Assembly (NCBI GenBank): GCA_029851415.1
Contig: CM056743.1
Location: 27,194,905-27,258,904 of the forward strand
DNA: 64,000 bases
Direction of reading: 5' to 3'
Source: Eretmocerus hayati
Taxonomy: Eukaryota; Arthropoda; Insecta; Hymenoptera; Aphelinidae
Below the pieces are notes generated by a model. The model did not search any database. It was not told where the DNA came from and was given only the letters and a program-made list of their open reading frames with translations. Shown here one piece after another: positions 11,257-22,929 of the stretch. Each line of letters begins with the position of its first letter. Position 1 is the stretch's first letter. Made by a program: the position numbers and the translations under genes.

Positions 11257-12630
11257 GGAGAGTTTCTCATGACATATTTCTTGCAATAGAACTCTTGGCA
11301 TAAGCACAATAGGACACACGAATCCCAATGGATCAAACATATGATGAGCAAGCGATAAAATGACTCTCTTCGTGATTTTCTTTGGGATAGAATCATTCAC
11401 AACGTTCAGATTCACTGATAGGGTATCGGATTTCTTATTCCAAACAATACCTAGTACTGCAGCTTGGTCTTTTTGAGAGCCATCCCCAGTGAACTCCCAC
11501 CCCCGAAGGTTAAAACCTGCAGTTTTCATTGCGGATACCGAAGACGATTTGAACTGTTTTAATTCTTCAAAAGAATTCACACTGGTAACAGAATTATCAA
11601 CATGATAAGATTTCAACAATTTCATTAATTGATCACGCGATTCTGACTCCTCAGGACAGGGGTTCTTCCTCAAAAGTAAATGAATCACAGCCCCTAAAAT
11701 AAATGGGCTACACGACAAACCAAAGACCAATCGGCAATGTCTCAAAATTATAATATTGCCCCTTTTGTCAAACCAAAGAAATCTCAAAAAATCTCTGTCC
11801 TTGGGATCAATACTTATTTGCAAGAATGCTTTCTCAATATCAGAAATCACGCCAATCTTACCAAGCCGGAAACGCATCAAAACAGCATTCACTAATTCAA
11901 TCAGATTAGGTCCTTTCTCTAAACACTCATTCAGGGACGGATGATCACGATCCTTCGCTGACGCATCAAATACGGGTCGAATCTTCGTTGTGCTGCTCTC
12001 CTTCACGACGTGCCGGTGAGGCAAATAATGGCCCCAGTTGTCCTTTTCTTCTTCGGGAACTTCTTCAATGATCTTCGTGGCTCTCCATTCGTCAAAAACT
12101 GCATCATATTCAGCATACAGTCCATCAGATTTCAATTTTTTGACCGTAGTCTCCAGACGACGAGCAGCAATAGTTTTGTTATCGCCTAAAGCTGGATGAT
12201 TCTCCAAAAAAGGCAACTGAACTTCAAAACGGTTTTCAGAATTCAATCTCACAGATTTCAAAAAATTCTCAGTGGTCTCTTTTTCACGATCCTTCTGCAA
12301 TTGATCATCGATTGGATCTCTAATTCCAAGCGTATCAAGAGACCATAAATCTGTAGTGACGTCACTTCTAGTAAACATAGATATGGCCATCATGGCAGTA
12401 CTCTCTTCTCGTTCTGTTCCGGGGACCTTACCCGTAACCGTCCAGCCGAGATAAGTTTCAATCGCTGTCAAGCCACAATCCAGATTATGGAGTCGGCCCG
12501 TAAATAACTTGCCGATGATATCACCCCCAATGAGTACCGACACTGGTTCACTATCGTTGGCTAAGTCAGAAATTTCAATATTCAAGTCTCTTAACTCTTG
12601 TAACCAAACACCATTGTCAAGTGACGGCAC
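11257..12630 (-). pseudogene. BEL pol, reverse transcriptase part
   Basis: This 458-codon frame runs from the break with the inserted TIR element (12637) to the stop at 11254-11256. It begins in the spacer between protease and RT (IGGDIIGKLFTGRL, GLTAIETYLGWTVTGK). It then carries the RT fingers and palm: KIRPVFDASAKD, DIEKAFLQISIDP and RFLWFDK. The catalytic pair appears as HVDN (in YHVDNSVTS), where many BEL elements have YVDD. Some BEL lineages are thought to carry YVDN, so this need not be a damaged site. It ends in the BEL-specific region LAHHMFDPLGFVCPIV. Its reading frame is offset by one base from the gag frame after the inserted element is discounted. Confidence 0.9.
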
Positions 12631-12636
12631 TGTTCA

Positions 12637-15600
12637 CATATGAGAGGTTCTACAGAACTTTTGACATTTGGGTTACTGCTGAATGAAATTTTTTTTTCCA
12701 TGGCACGCGTCTGGAATCAATTTGAGTGGTAACTAGAACCTCAAAAAGGAGTGGAAAAGTGCGTGCCCACTAATTTGGGGGAATGTTATTTTTGTACCAA
12801 CCAAAAACGTTCACAGACGTCCAAAGGACTTTTAGATACTCTCAGTCGAATGTAAACCCATCGGATCATTCGCGCACTGCTAGATGTGGTTATCGGTCAG
12901 ATTTTTGAGTAATTCTGACTGAAAAGCAACGATTTTTCTGCCTCGCCAGCTCGTTATTACACCACGAGGGGTATTCAAGGAAAATGGCTCTGGAAACTAG
13001 AATCATTTCAACGCGTCTTTGTATGATTCGGGATCGTGATGATATATATATGAGTCATTCTGGAGCAAGCTGGACAAAACCGTCACCAGGGGGGTCTGGG
13101 AAAAATCCGCAAAAATTTTTTTCCATAAGTACTATGTTAAGATAGTACGAAAAAATTTTTTTCAGATTTTTTCGGCCCCCCCCCCCCCGTGGGCCCCAGG
13201 GCCCATGAAAGGGCCATTTTGGGCCCTTTTTTAGCCTATTCTAAGAAAATCATAGTTCCAACGCAATTCAATATTTTTCAACGTACTCGGGCGCATTTTT
13301 CTCGTCAAGACTAGTACTTTTGAAAAAAAAAAATTGTCCAAGGCCACTTAGTGAGCCTGACGGCTTCTGCAAACTAATTATCAAGAACAAATTTTAGCGA
13401 TTTTTGGGCCTGCTTCGAAGCGATCTAGCTCCTACTAGACATGTGATAATCGACTTCTGCAGGTGGTCATTTTAAAGGTCTTGAAAAAACGTAGAATTCG
13501 ACCACCTGCAAAAGTCTATTATCGTACTTTTCATAGGAGCTATAGCCGATACAAGTTGAGCTATTTACGAAAAAGTCGAAAATTCAGGACTCGATTCCCA
13601 AAATATATCTTAATTTTTTTCCACCAAACTTGTGCGAAAATGTTCATTCAGACATCTACTTTCAGTAAAAAAAATTTGGCTGAGGTTATTTTTTTTGATT
13701 TTTTTTGCCGAGGGTTACAAAATGCCGCATTTCGTGGTTTTAGCAAAAACGGCATCTTTGACCACGGTAACATACGCTCCCATCTGGACTGATGTGCACC
13801 AATCTGTGTGAAAGTACTCCCCAAAGTACCCCCAAGTACGTGTGAGAAGTTGCGGGGACGTGCCTCCAGCCAGGAGCGAGCTGTAGGTTCTCTTTACCGT
13901 GTCAAAAATAGCCATTATCTTGGCTATTTGAGCGTAAGCGACCGAAAGCATGATTTTACTTGTTCTGGCTTACAAATGAGATATTGGGCTAGAATGAGGA
14001 TCCAAATATACTTTTCCGACTCAAAATGACCATCTGAACACAATACCGAGGTCAGTTTAGATCTAGAATGTCGTCTAGTGCCTCAACGGTGTCAGAACCC
14101 GTCAACAGAATCTAAGTTCTTAAGGGGCAGAGGGATGACTATTTAGAGCAAAAGTGACCTCGGAATTGTGTTCAGATGGTCACTTTGAGTCGGAAAAGTA
14201 TGTTTGGATCCTCATTCTAGCCCATTATCTCATTTGTAAGCCAGAACAAGTAAAATCATGCTCTCGGTCGCTTACGCTCGAATAGCCAAAATGATGCCTA
14301 TTTTTGACACGGTAAAAAGAACCTACAGCTCGCTCCTGGCTGGAGGCTCGTCCCCGCAACTTCTTACACGTAGTGGGGGTACTTTGGGGAGTACTTTCAC
14401 ACAGATTGGTGCACATCAGTCCAGATGGGAGCGTATGTTACCGTGGTCAAAGATGCCGTTTTTGCTAAAACCACGAAATGCGGCATTTTGTAACCCTCGG
14501 CAAAAAAAATCAAAAAAAATAACCTCCGCCAAATTTTTTTTACTGAAAGTAGATGTCTGAATGAACATTTTCGCACAAGTTTGGTGGAAAAAAATTAAGA
14601 TATATTTTGGGAATCGAGTCCTGAATTTTCGACTTTTTCGTAAATAGCTCAACTTGTATCGGCTATAGCTCCTATGAAAAGTACGATAATAGACTTTTGC
14701 AGGTGGTCGAATTCTATGTTTTTTCAAGACCTTTAAAATGACCACCTGCAGAAGTCGATTATCACATGTCTAGTAGGAGCTAGATCGCTTCGAAGCAGGC
14801 CCAAAAATCGCTAAAATTTGTTCTTGATAATTAGTTTGCAGAAGCCGTCAGGCTCACTAAGTGGCCTTGGACAATTTTTTTTTTCAAAAGTACTAGTCTT
14901 GACGAGAAAAATGCGCCCGAGTACGTTGAAAAATATTGAATTGCGTTGGAACTATGATTTTCTTAGAATAGGCTAAAAAAGGGCCCAAAATGGCCCTTTC
15001 ATGGGCCCTGGGGCCCCCGGGGGGGGGGGGCCGAAAAAATCTGAAAAAAATTTTTTCGTACTATCTTAACATAGTACTTATGGAAAAAAATTTTTGCGGA
15101 TTTTTCCCAGATCCCCCTGGTGACGGTTTTGTCCAGTTTGCTCCAGAATGACTCATATATATATGAATACTAAGGTCCCAGAGTGTTTTTCGATCGACAG
15201 TATATGGGTGGTGCTGATGGCGAGAGTAGTGATAATCACGAGATAGAGCTCCATATTTTAAGCAGATATGGCAAATGCTATTTTTTTTCTTTTTTCTTCT
15301 CCAATTGCTCCTCTTGCTCCTCTCGTTCAAGTCTCGATTTTTCCCTCTTGACTCGAGCATTGTTTTCACTATTCTCCATGAATCAATAATATTGAATATC
15401 CTGTCACAATCGACGATCTAGCACCACGCGAGCTATTTCCCATATATCTAATTTTAAAATCCTTTCAAGATGGTTATAATAGTCGATTTGGACAGAGTTG
15501 TCGTCAAATGCCCGAAACCGATATTGATAGTAGAGCTCAGAATCAGGAAACAACTAGTTGCGCGAATAACTACAAGCCCCCCCCCTGCCGTACACAGTCG

Positions 15601-16620
15601 TCCAAAATTCTCTACAATGTTTACCGGTGAGCACAAACATACACATCTACAGCGTAATGCTGTGTCTATGTTTGATAAGCCTGCACGACAAGCCGGAGCT
15701 CTGAAATTCCTTCTGCTCAAGATCTGGCGCCTCGTCCGCAATTCTTCAATTGACCGTAAAATTTTTGAATAGAGTCTATGGTGGTATTTGAACGTAGAAT
15801 GGGTTCTCTGGTGGGATTAATCTGTTTCCAAGATGATATGAGCGATTGCAACCTCATAGAAGTGCTGAGACGGGCTCGATCACATCGACCCCTTCGATAC
15901 AATTCTTGTAATGCTTCTCACTCAAATAACATTCCATATCAGGACATGAGAACTATGGGATATTGTTCAAAAATAGGTGGAGAAAAATGGGCAAAACATT
16001 CCAGGAGCGTGCCCCCCTTCTCTCCCTGCTGCCGTGGAAATTTGACCATTTTGAGTCGAGTGGGCGCATGAACTGACCCATCTTCTTGATGCTATCATTT
16101 AAACGCAATTGGTCGCACGCACCCAAACCAAACGGGATATTATTGGTGTTGTTTCAAGCTATTGAAATCCGTTTCGATCATGTAACTATCGCAAATGTTA
16201 TTTTTTTTTATAAGCTCAGTACGGGAGATCTCAACTTTTCGTGAAAACACGGTTACGCGACTTCGACGTTTGTTTATGAACGCCACGTTGAAGGCACGCG
16301 TCTGAAACCAATCTTTTCTCAATATACAGGGTGCCTAAAATGTCACTGAATTTTGGCAGAATTTTTCGAGCAATGTTATTTTTGCAGCAGGCTGAAGAAA
16401 TCAAAAAACGGCGCGAGTACGCTAAGAGATACCCAAAGAATGAGGGTTGCGGGCCATGCTGTGGATAAACAGATTCTTTTGACAGAACAGCGAATAGAGT
16501 ACACATTCCGAGGCCCTCGAACCTATTTAAATCAACTCCGACACTTTGATAATCTTTTGAAGGTTCAGAGATAGCGTGCAGTACGCCTAATGTCAAAAGT
16601 TCTGTAGAACCTCTCATATG
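12637..16620. mobile_element. 4-kb TIR DNA element inserted in the BEL copy
   Basis: The left end at 12637-12668 is the inverted copy of 16589-16620 and begins CATATGAGAGGTTCTACAGA; about 32 bp match. The end includes the palindrome CATATG, so TA, ATAT or CATATG are all possible target duplications. TA would fit Tc1/mariner. Removing the element rejoins the BEL gag-protease to pol. The interior has no recognisable transposase. It holds a 2.1-kb palindrome (13042-15164) and, at 15170-16580, sequence with no similarity I recognise. A diverged relative of the left terminal region lies at about 22725-22920. Confidence 0.8.
13042..15164. mobile_element. 2.1-kb near-perfect palindrome (foldback element)
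   Basis: The left arm at about 13042-14057 and right arm at about 14156-15164 are inverted copies of about 1.01 kb each, around a loop of roughly 98 bases. The 109-codon frames in the two arms (13463-13792 plus, 14416-14745 minus) differ at a single residue, so the arms are about 99 percent identical. The arms contain long A, T and C runs. The ends are ATATATATGAGTCATTCTGG and its complement, in AT-rich flanks where a TA-type duplication cannot be resolved. No protein similarity is recognised. Confidence 0.85.
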
Positions 16621-18287
16621 ACGGCTTCATCCAAAGCGATGAAATTACAGGCATAATCACTGCCGAGGCTGCGCAGGCGGATGCGATATTTCTTATGATC
16701 CTTCTGCTCGGTTCTCACTCCACCGAAAAGAGAGTGGTTGATTTTCTGTTCACATAAAGGCGTATACTCTAGGAGGCGTGCCGCAGCTCTGGTGATGCAC
16801 GACCTTTGCGACGCGGTGTCGAGCACCACACGCACAACGCGTTCACTTGTTTCAGAAAATAACTTTGCCTTCAGAGTCAGAATGACGATATCTTGTTCAA
16901 AACACAAACTCGCCAATGAGCATTCACTTTTCTCGAGGGTTTTCACATTTACCGGAGATTCGACCTTTTTTGACGAATCTGAATTTCCGGATATATTACG
17001 GCACATAAAAATCACATGATGACGTCCACACCAGGTGCATTTGACCCTCACTTTGCACGATGTACAACTATGTCCAATGATCAAGCACTTGAAACAGGCA
17101 CGTTTTCTTTTCACACAGTCTTGTCGTCCCGAAAGTGACATTTTCTTAGCTTTATCACAATCCGGACTGATATGATCGGTGGACTCACAGAAAATACACG
17201 GAGGAATCTTGCCTTTTGTCGTAAGCAAACCTACCGCGCTTGGGATATCTTTGGTGTCGGTCCGTTTTTTACTCGATTTACCGCTATCACTCCCATCGGG
17301 TTTCAAATCGAAACCCTTGACAGCCATAGAAATTCTCACCTTATTTTGAACTTCCGATGATAAACATTTTATGAGTTGCTCCAATCTGTTTTTGGCTACG
17401 ACATTGCGGTTTTCGGAGCTATCGGCATTCACGACGGACGTAACACTATACACTGAACTTCTTTGCCAAGCACGGAGTAGCTCTTCAGGTAAGCAAGACT
17501 CGACAAGCGGATATAACATTGCTCCATACTTATCTGAAGTTACATTGAGGGTTTTGAGCGCTCTCAATTGAGCTTCAATTTTATCATATAAGCTCGAAAG
17601 AGCAATATCTTTACTCTTACTCGTTGCATTCTTCGAAACAAGTTGCAGTAGTTCCCTAACATACACTTCGATGAGCAAGTCTTCTCGTCCGAAGCGGTCC
17701 TCCAAACTCTCAATCACCTCCTTATAATTTTCGGCAGTAGGAGGGTAACTTTGCACAAGTTCAGCGGCACGTGAATTGGGAACCATTGCTTGATTCAAAT
17801 ATACGAACTTGTCCTCAGCGCTCAGACCCGGGTCTTCGTGGATTTTCTTAAACATGCTCCAAAACTGGAGCCAGTCACGAAGATTTCCATCAAACTTCAC
17901 CAACTCGATTTTCGGTAGATTAATGGTTTTCCTGCTTTCACTTTGATGGCTGTTTTGCTGGTGCACTCGTGTAGGATTTTCCGGGGGAGCGACAAATTCT
18001 GCAACCAACAGCTTTGCAGCCAAGTACTTGCGTTGGTACTCGTCAGCCTCTTCATAGGCCTTGCCTATATCATCATCTGTCGCAGAGTCTCCCTCGATCA
18101 TGACGTCAACCACACTCTGAGTCGATGCTTGCAGTTCCACCATTTTACTCTCCAATAACTGGAACGCGACGGTCACAGTTCTCACGTTTTCACTTGTTCC
18201 GGCCGCACCCATGTGTTCCATGAGGGCACTGTGCGCTTTTGTGAAAGCGGTGCGGTGAGCAGCTCTTCTCTTCTTTGCCAAATCCAT
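16614..18287 (-). CDS. BEL gag-protease polyprotein part
   Basis: This 557-codon frame is open from the ATG at 18287 to a stop created at the junction with the inserted TIR element. The N-terminal third is helical (MDLAKKRRAAHRTAF). About residues 123-160 carry the capsid-like block LPKIELVKFDGNLRDWLQFW, typical of BEL/Pao Gag (DUF1759-type). About residues 360-425 hold Cys/His zinc knuckles (CIFCESTDH, CFKCLIIGHSCTSC, CTWCGRHHVIFMC). The aspartic protease follows with VVLDTASQRSCI, whose DTA triad is the active-site motif. The start is favoured because it lies just inside the primer-binding site and no longer frame is possible. Gag packages the RNA and protease cuts the polyprotein. Integrity is lost only at the 3' end. 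Confidence 0.92.
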   Translation of the reverse strand: MDLAKKRRAAHRTAFTKAHSALMEHMGAAGTSENVRTVTVAFQLLESKMVELQASTQSVVDVMIEGDSATDDDIGKAYEEADEYQRKYLAAKLLVAEFVAPPENPTRVHQQNSHQSESRKTINLPKIELVKFDGNLRDWLQFWSMFKKIHEDPGLSAEDKFVYLNQAMVPNSRAAELVQSYPPTAENYKEVIESLEDRFGREDLLIEVYVRELLQLVSKNATSKSKDIALSSLYDKIEAQLRALKTLNVTSDKYGAMLYPLVESCLPEELLRAWQRSSVYSVTSVVNADSSENRNVVAKNRLEQLIKCLSSEVQNKVRISMAVKGFDLKPDGSDSGKSSKKRTDTKDIPSAVGLLTTKGKIPPCIFCESTDHISPDCDKAKKMSLSGRQDCVKRKRACFKCLIIGHSCTSCKVRVKCTWCGRHHVIFMCRNISGNSDSSKKVESPVNVKTLEKSECSLASLCFEQDIVILTLKAKLFSETSERVVRVVLDTASQRSCITRAAARLLEYTPLCEQKINHSLFGGVRTEQKDHKKYRIRLRSLGSDYACNFIALDEAVI

Positions 18288-18340
18288 ATTCTTGATTAAA
18301 CTTTCAATTCACGATTCCAAAACTGTACAAATGCACCACA

Positions 18341-18358
18341 GTCCTGTCACGGTCGCCA
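18341..18358 (-). promoter_or_regulatory. Primer-binding site, tRNA-Arg
   Basis: The plus strand reads GTCCTGTCACGGTCGCCA, two bases inside the 5' LTR. This matches the 3' end plus CCA of an insect tRNA-Arg as I know it. The element's minus-strand RNA is therefore complementary to that tRNA. tRNA-Arg priming is known for BEL/Pao elements. Confidence 0.8.
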
Positions 18359-18360
18359 GA

Positions 18361-18680
18361 TGTTGTATTAGGGGGACTGGTGCAGGAATTCGTGAAATAA
18401 CTCGAAAGAATACTTCTAAACTTGAAATGCAAAGAGGAGTTTATTCTAAAATTACACGGACCACTCAAGAGGCAACTTCTCTCTTTGAATGGCCAGGCTC
18501 AACTAACTACCGCATAATATGGCTGATCCGCCGTCGAACTCTGTGACAGAACGCCTCCTTGATAAACCGAGCCGCCGCCGCACGATAAGTCACACCACAC
18601 AGAACGCGGGCGTAGGACCGAGACGCTCTTTGTACACGTGCGCTCTCTCGCTAAAATACTCATACACACACAATCCAACA
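18361..18680 (-). repeat. BEL 5' LTR
   Basis: This is the partner of 8476-8795, 320 bp, TGTTG...CAACA, followed by the GGGAG target duplication at 18681-18685. It would contain the promoter and polyadenylation signals for the minus-strand element. Confidence 0.95.
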
Positions 18681-18685
18681 GGGAG

Positions 18686-19620
18686 CGTTTGGGTTGGGTA
18701 CGTACTGATTCGCGGAGAATGTAGTTCGCACATGGTCACAGATACTAAGACCGTTAGCCAATCGATAATGGCTTGAGCCTTCATCTCAAGAAAACAAAAG
18801 TTATGATCCTCGGCAGCAACGAAAATCTTCGGCTCCTTGATTTGAACACTTTGCTGACTATAAAAATTTATGGCACTCCCATAGTTTCTGTTTCAGAAAC
18901 TAAGGATCTCGTCGCATAGCTCATGTCTGATCTATCCTGGGAGAAGCATATATCGACTACTTGCCAACGTGAGTTCGGTATAGTGTGACAATTTTGCCCT
19001 CACTAGCACGCTCTTCCCTTCTCTTTACGCAAGACGCTCGTCCAAACCCCCATTCTTCCTTTCTTTGACTGTGCTTGTTTCGTTCACCACGATGTCATTG
19101 ATGAACAAAACACTCGACTCCAACGAGCTCAGAATGAATGTACTCAGGTCGTCTTCGGGAACATTCCCTGGTATGACCATATTGCTCCTTACCGCTAACA
19201 TTTGGGTTGGCTAATGCCAAGGCTCGTAGGGAATATTTCCTAGCCAGCTCGTTATCTCAAATACTTAAAAATCGAACATATCACTATCAAGCACGCAACA
19301 TTACTGAAATATGTAACACTAGTTTAGTCAGGTCTGCTAGACTCTAGACTGGTGATCCTGTGGTTCCGAGCTGGCATTGTTCAGTGATAAAGAATTCAAT
19401 CGATGTTTCTGCATTCCACTCCTGGAATAAACTGCCTTGAAAGATTACCAATCACGAAATACTACCTCTTTGAATACTTTCAAAAACCATATGCTTCACC
19501 ACCTCGCGAGTCTCGAGTCAGAAACAGACAGTGATATGTCATATTGGGTTATTGTCATGTAAATGCTGTTGTCTTACTGTATGTTGTGTTTGGGTTGTGA
19601 AACTTATACGGTTTTATGCA
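18686..19620 (+). pseudogene. Non-LTR retrotransposon 3' fragments (CR1/Jockey-like)
   Basis: The first bases continue the RT interrupted at 8475: RLGWVRTDSRR directly follows LFRE across the BEL insertion. From about 18730 a second, similar element copy reads TKTVSQSIMA then NGLSLHLKKTKVMILGSNEN. Further on are DLSWEKHIST, and AKARREYFLASSLSQILKNR at about 19215-19275. Near 19420 it reads SAFHSWNKLP, the usual C-terminal block of CR1/Jockey pol. Many stops and frameshifts show that it is dead. Confidence 0.75.
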
Positions 19621-19689
19621 TAAGTATCATCCTTTACCAGTATTGGTGTATCGAGACGTTGATCATTATGTTACCAATATTCCCTGTAG

Positions 19690-22440
19690 GAGTTCTTTCA
19701 TGACATCTTTTTGAGGCTCGTAATTCAGTACGAAAAAGCCTTCAAAAAAAATCCCCAGGGCATATATTCGACGTAAAATCGTCTGAAATTTTGAAATATG
19801 TGATGAAAATTTCCGTTTGAGGCGTTCCTGAAGCGCTACATTGAAGTTTTTGCAAAAAAATACGATTTTTTTCATTTCAAATAGTGTTTGAACGACATTT
19901 TGACTCCTAAAATCGATAGATATGGCTCTGGAAGCTCCAAAAACCCTGGCATTGGGTTCTGAACTGCAAAATCTATGGGTCAGAAAAATTTTAAAAGGCC
20001 TACCTGAGCCAAAGATATCGACCGAAACGAAAAGAGTATTGTGAACGCCTTCTCGTCGTCATTTAAACCTCTCGACCTTTACAATCCCAATTCTGAGCAT
20101 TAAATAGCTTCTGAAAAAATATTATCCGACATGTTTTCGATGTAAAATAGTCTGTTCTTTCAGATTCCATGATCAGAATTGGGATAGGTTGAAGTTTGAA
20201 GCGAAAAAATGCTCATTTTTATCGAACTATTCCCACTTTTTCAATGAAAACATCATCCCAAATTCAATCTTCAACGTGAAAATCGATACATTGTCTCTCG
20301 AGACGTCGAATCATCGTATCTGCACGAACTGAACCTCAGAATAAGGCCATGCAGCTCGAATACGATTATACATATATTATACATATACCCTTTATGCTCG
20401 CGATGATTATGCGGAATGATGAGAACCAAAACAAGTAGCGCATAAATAGATTGAGCAGATCTTACACACAATGAAAGAACGCTTCCCACAAGTCTTGGAG
20501 TAATGACATTGTTTCCTCAAACTCACAGACATTTTCTCATGAATTTTACCAACTGTAACGGCTTTTCCCAAATAAAACTCAGCAATTTCCAAGCCCACTT
20601 CTTTAGTTCCAATTTTTTTTTTTTTTTTCATCGTCGCTCGGCCTCGCCAGGTTTTTCAAGACTGTTGCATTGGTAACAGATGATTGGATGAATCTGAGAG
20701 AAAATGAGCAAGTATACACTACCGGTCAAAAGTTTAAGCTCACCCAAAAATTTTTTCTTCAATTTTGTGAGTTGAACTATTCGGCTCTATTTGACCGTAG
20801 AGGACTCTTCCGGAGCTCATTTTAGAGGTTTTTTCACGTACTCTGAGATGGTATTATCCATTTTTATCCAGGCGGATCGAGATCTTTACAATTTGAGCTT
20901 GGAGAAGTGTCAATTTCAACAATTTTTGAGAGAATCTTTTGGCTCGTGCCAATTTGAGCCACATGAATGTTCCAATATGAGAATTGTGAGATACAAAAGT
21001 ACAAGTCTAGAGCTTCAGAATCCGTTTTTGAACGTTCCTCTACGCCACTTCCAGTCCGAGCTATGACACTTTCTCTGAGGGAAGATTTTTCGCAAAAACT
21101 AGCACCTGGATTCAAAAATGACGAGAAAATTCACTTTTTGGGGCATATTTCAAAGGTTCCTCGTTTCCTTAATCAAGATATTGATAAAATATGACAGATA
21201 TGATGATTATACTTCATAAAAATGCGTCTCTGTATCTCTCTCGAATTAGAGTGCTAGTTTTTCCGAAAAATCTTCCCTCAGAGAAAGTGTCATAGCTCGG
21301 ACTGGAAGTGGCTTAGAGGGGCGTTCAAAAACGGATTTTGAAGCTCTAGACTGGTACTTTCATATCCCACAACTTCCATATTGAAACATTCATGTGGCTC
21401 AAATTGTCAGGAGCCAAAAGATTCTCTCAAAAATTGTTGAAATTGACACTTCTCCAAGCTCAAATTGTAAAGATCTCGATCCGCCTGGATAAAAATGGAT
21501 AATACCATCTCAGAGTACGTGAAAAAACCTCTAAAATGAGCTCCGGAAGAGTCCTCTACGGTCAAATAGAGCCGAGTAGTTCAACGCACAAAATCGAAAA
21601 AAAAAATTTTTGGGTGAGCTTAAACTTTTGACCGGTAGTGTACTTTTTTGCTCGAATACTCGGCATCAAATTACTACAATGTGAATGTTTTGACAACGTG
21701 CCCGTCATACGCATATCAGCGCGATCGAGAAAATTTCCGACTCGATGCTATTCCAAATGTCCATGCTGCATTCTAAAACTATGATTCTGAGGTTCAGATC
21801 GTGCAGATACGATGATTCGACGTCTCGAGTGACAATGTATCGATTTTCACGTTGAGAATTAGATTTGGGATGATGTTTTCATTGAAGAAGGGTATAATTC
21901 AATAAAAATGCGCATTTTCTCGCTTCAAACTTCAAGCTATCCCAATTCTGATCACGAAATCTGAAAGAACAGACAATTTTACGTCGAAAACATGTCGTAC
22001 AATATTTTTTCAGGAGCTACTTAATGCTCAGAATTGAGATCGTATAGGTTGAGAGGTTCAAATGACGACGATAAGGCGTTCACAATACTTTTTTCGTTTC
22101 GGTCGATATCCTGGGCCCAGATAGGCCTTTCAAGATTCTTCTGACCCAAAGATTTTGTAGCTCAGAACCCAATGCCACGGTTTTTTGAGCTCCCAGAGCC
22201 ATATCTATCGATTTTAGGGGTCACAATGCCGTTCAAACACGATTTGAAATGGAAAAATTGTGTTTTTTTGCAAAAACTTCAATGTACCTCTTCAGGAACG
22301 CCTCAAATGGAAATTCCCATCAGATATTTCAAAAATTCAGACAATTTTACGTCGACTATATGCCTTCGAGATTCTTTTTGAAGATTTTTTCGTACTGAAT
22401 AATGAGACTCAAAATGTGGTCATAAAAGTGTCATTCCGGG
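19690..22440. mobile_element. 2.75-kb foldback element
   Basis: The arm at about 19690-20345 is inverted at about 21780-22440. Matching landmarks are ATCGATAGATATGGCTCTGG (19911-19930) with CCAGAGCCATATCTATCGAT (22194-22213), and the GACGTCGAATCATCG block near 20300 with its complement near 21812. The arms are about 650 bp and visibly diverged, with indels, so they are older than those of the 13-kb palindrome. The loop carries a Tc1-like element (20717-21640). No coding frame is recognised. Confidence 0.75.
20717..21640. mobile_element. 924-bp Tc1/mariner-like non-autonomous element
   Basis: It is flanked by TA on both sides (20715-20716, 21641-21642) and begins CACTACCGGTCAAAAGTTTA with the complement at the other end. 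The ACCGGTCAAAAGTTT terminus is the familiar Tc1-type end. The inverted repeats extend about 390 bp on each side, around a loop of about 145 bp. No transposase frame fits, so it would depend on an enzyme made elsewhere. Confidence 0.85.
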
Positions 22441-22724
22441 CGTTAATGGGTTACTTTATACATTATCATGTATTTTTCGTTGTGTCCCATGGGACCCACC
22501 GTCGCCGGATCAATAGATAATTTCAGTCAATCAATCAATCAATTCCACATAAAAAATGAAGAATTGATCAATCAGAAGAAATCAAAGTTGGTGATGCGGG
22601 CCCCCTGATTCTGAACGATTTTGATATGAAAATGCCCTAGCTCTGGAAATAGTATTGATGGATAATGTATGTTTGAAAATTACTAGGAGGTTTAAATCCC
22701 CGGTTTACGAATATATAAGTCTGT

Positions 22725-22920
22725 CCACAGAACTTTCAATATTTGGCTTGCTGGAAAACGAAATTTTGTTCCTTGTAGCACGCATCTGGAACGAATTTTC
22801 CTGGTTACTAAAAACTCCAAAATACATGAAAAATGATGTGTCTATTGCTTTGAGAGGATGTTATTCCTTACATTATAAAGACCACCATTCAACCCAAGAT
22901 ACGCTCACTAGGCCCCATTG
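22725..22920 (+). repeat. Diverged copy of the 12.6-kb TIR-element terminal region
   Basis: The run ACAGAACTTTCAATATTTGG, then GCACGCATCTGGAA, then GGTTACTAAAAACTCCAAAA follows the same order and spacing as 12652-12750. The identity is partial but extends over about 190 bases. A right-hand partner was not found. Confidence 0.5.
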
Positions 22921-22929
22921 GACCTAGAT

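Larger units (their letters stand above)
8476..18680 (-). mobile_element. BEL/Pao LTR retrotransposon (interrupted)
   Basis: The element is bounded by two direct 320-bp LTRs, 8476-8795 and 18361-18680, both TGTTGTATTAG...AATCCAACA. It is flanked by the 5-bp target duplication GGGAG (8471-8475 and 18681-18685). Read on the minus strand the order is 5' LTR, tRNA-Arg primer-binding site, gag-protease, reverse transcriptase, RNase H, integrase, polypurine tract, 3' LTR, which is the BEL/Pao order. No envelope frame is seen. The copy is inactive: a 4-kb TIR element lies between protease and RT, a stop interrupts pol, and the gag and pol frames are offset. The LTRs differ at only a few positions, so the insertion is fairly recent. 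Confidence 0.95.

Noticed and set aside
13463..14745. Pair of almost identical 109-codon frames on opposite strands as a duplicated gene
   Set aside because: They are the two arms of one palindrome, have low-complexity composition and show no similarity to a protein I know.
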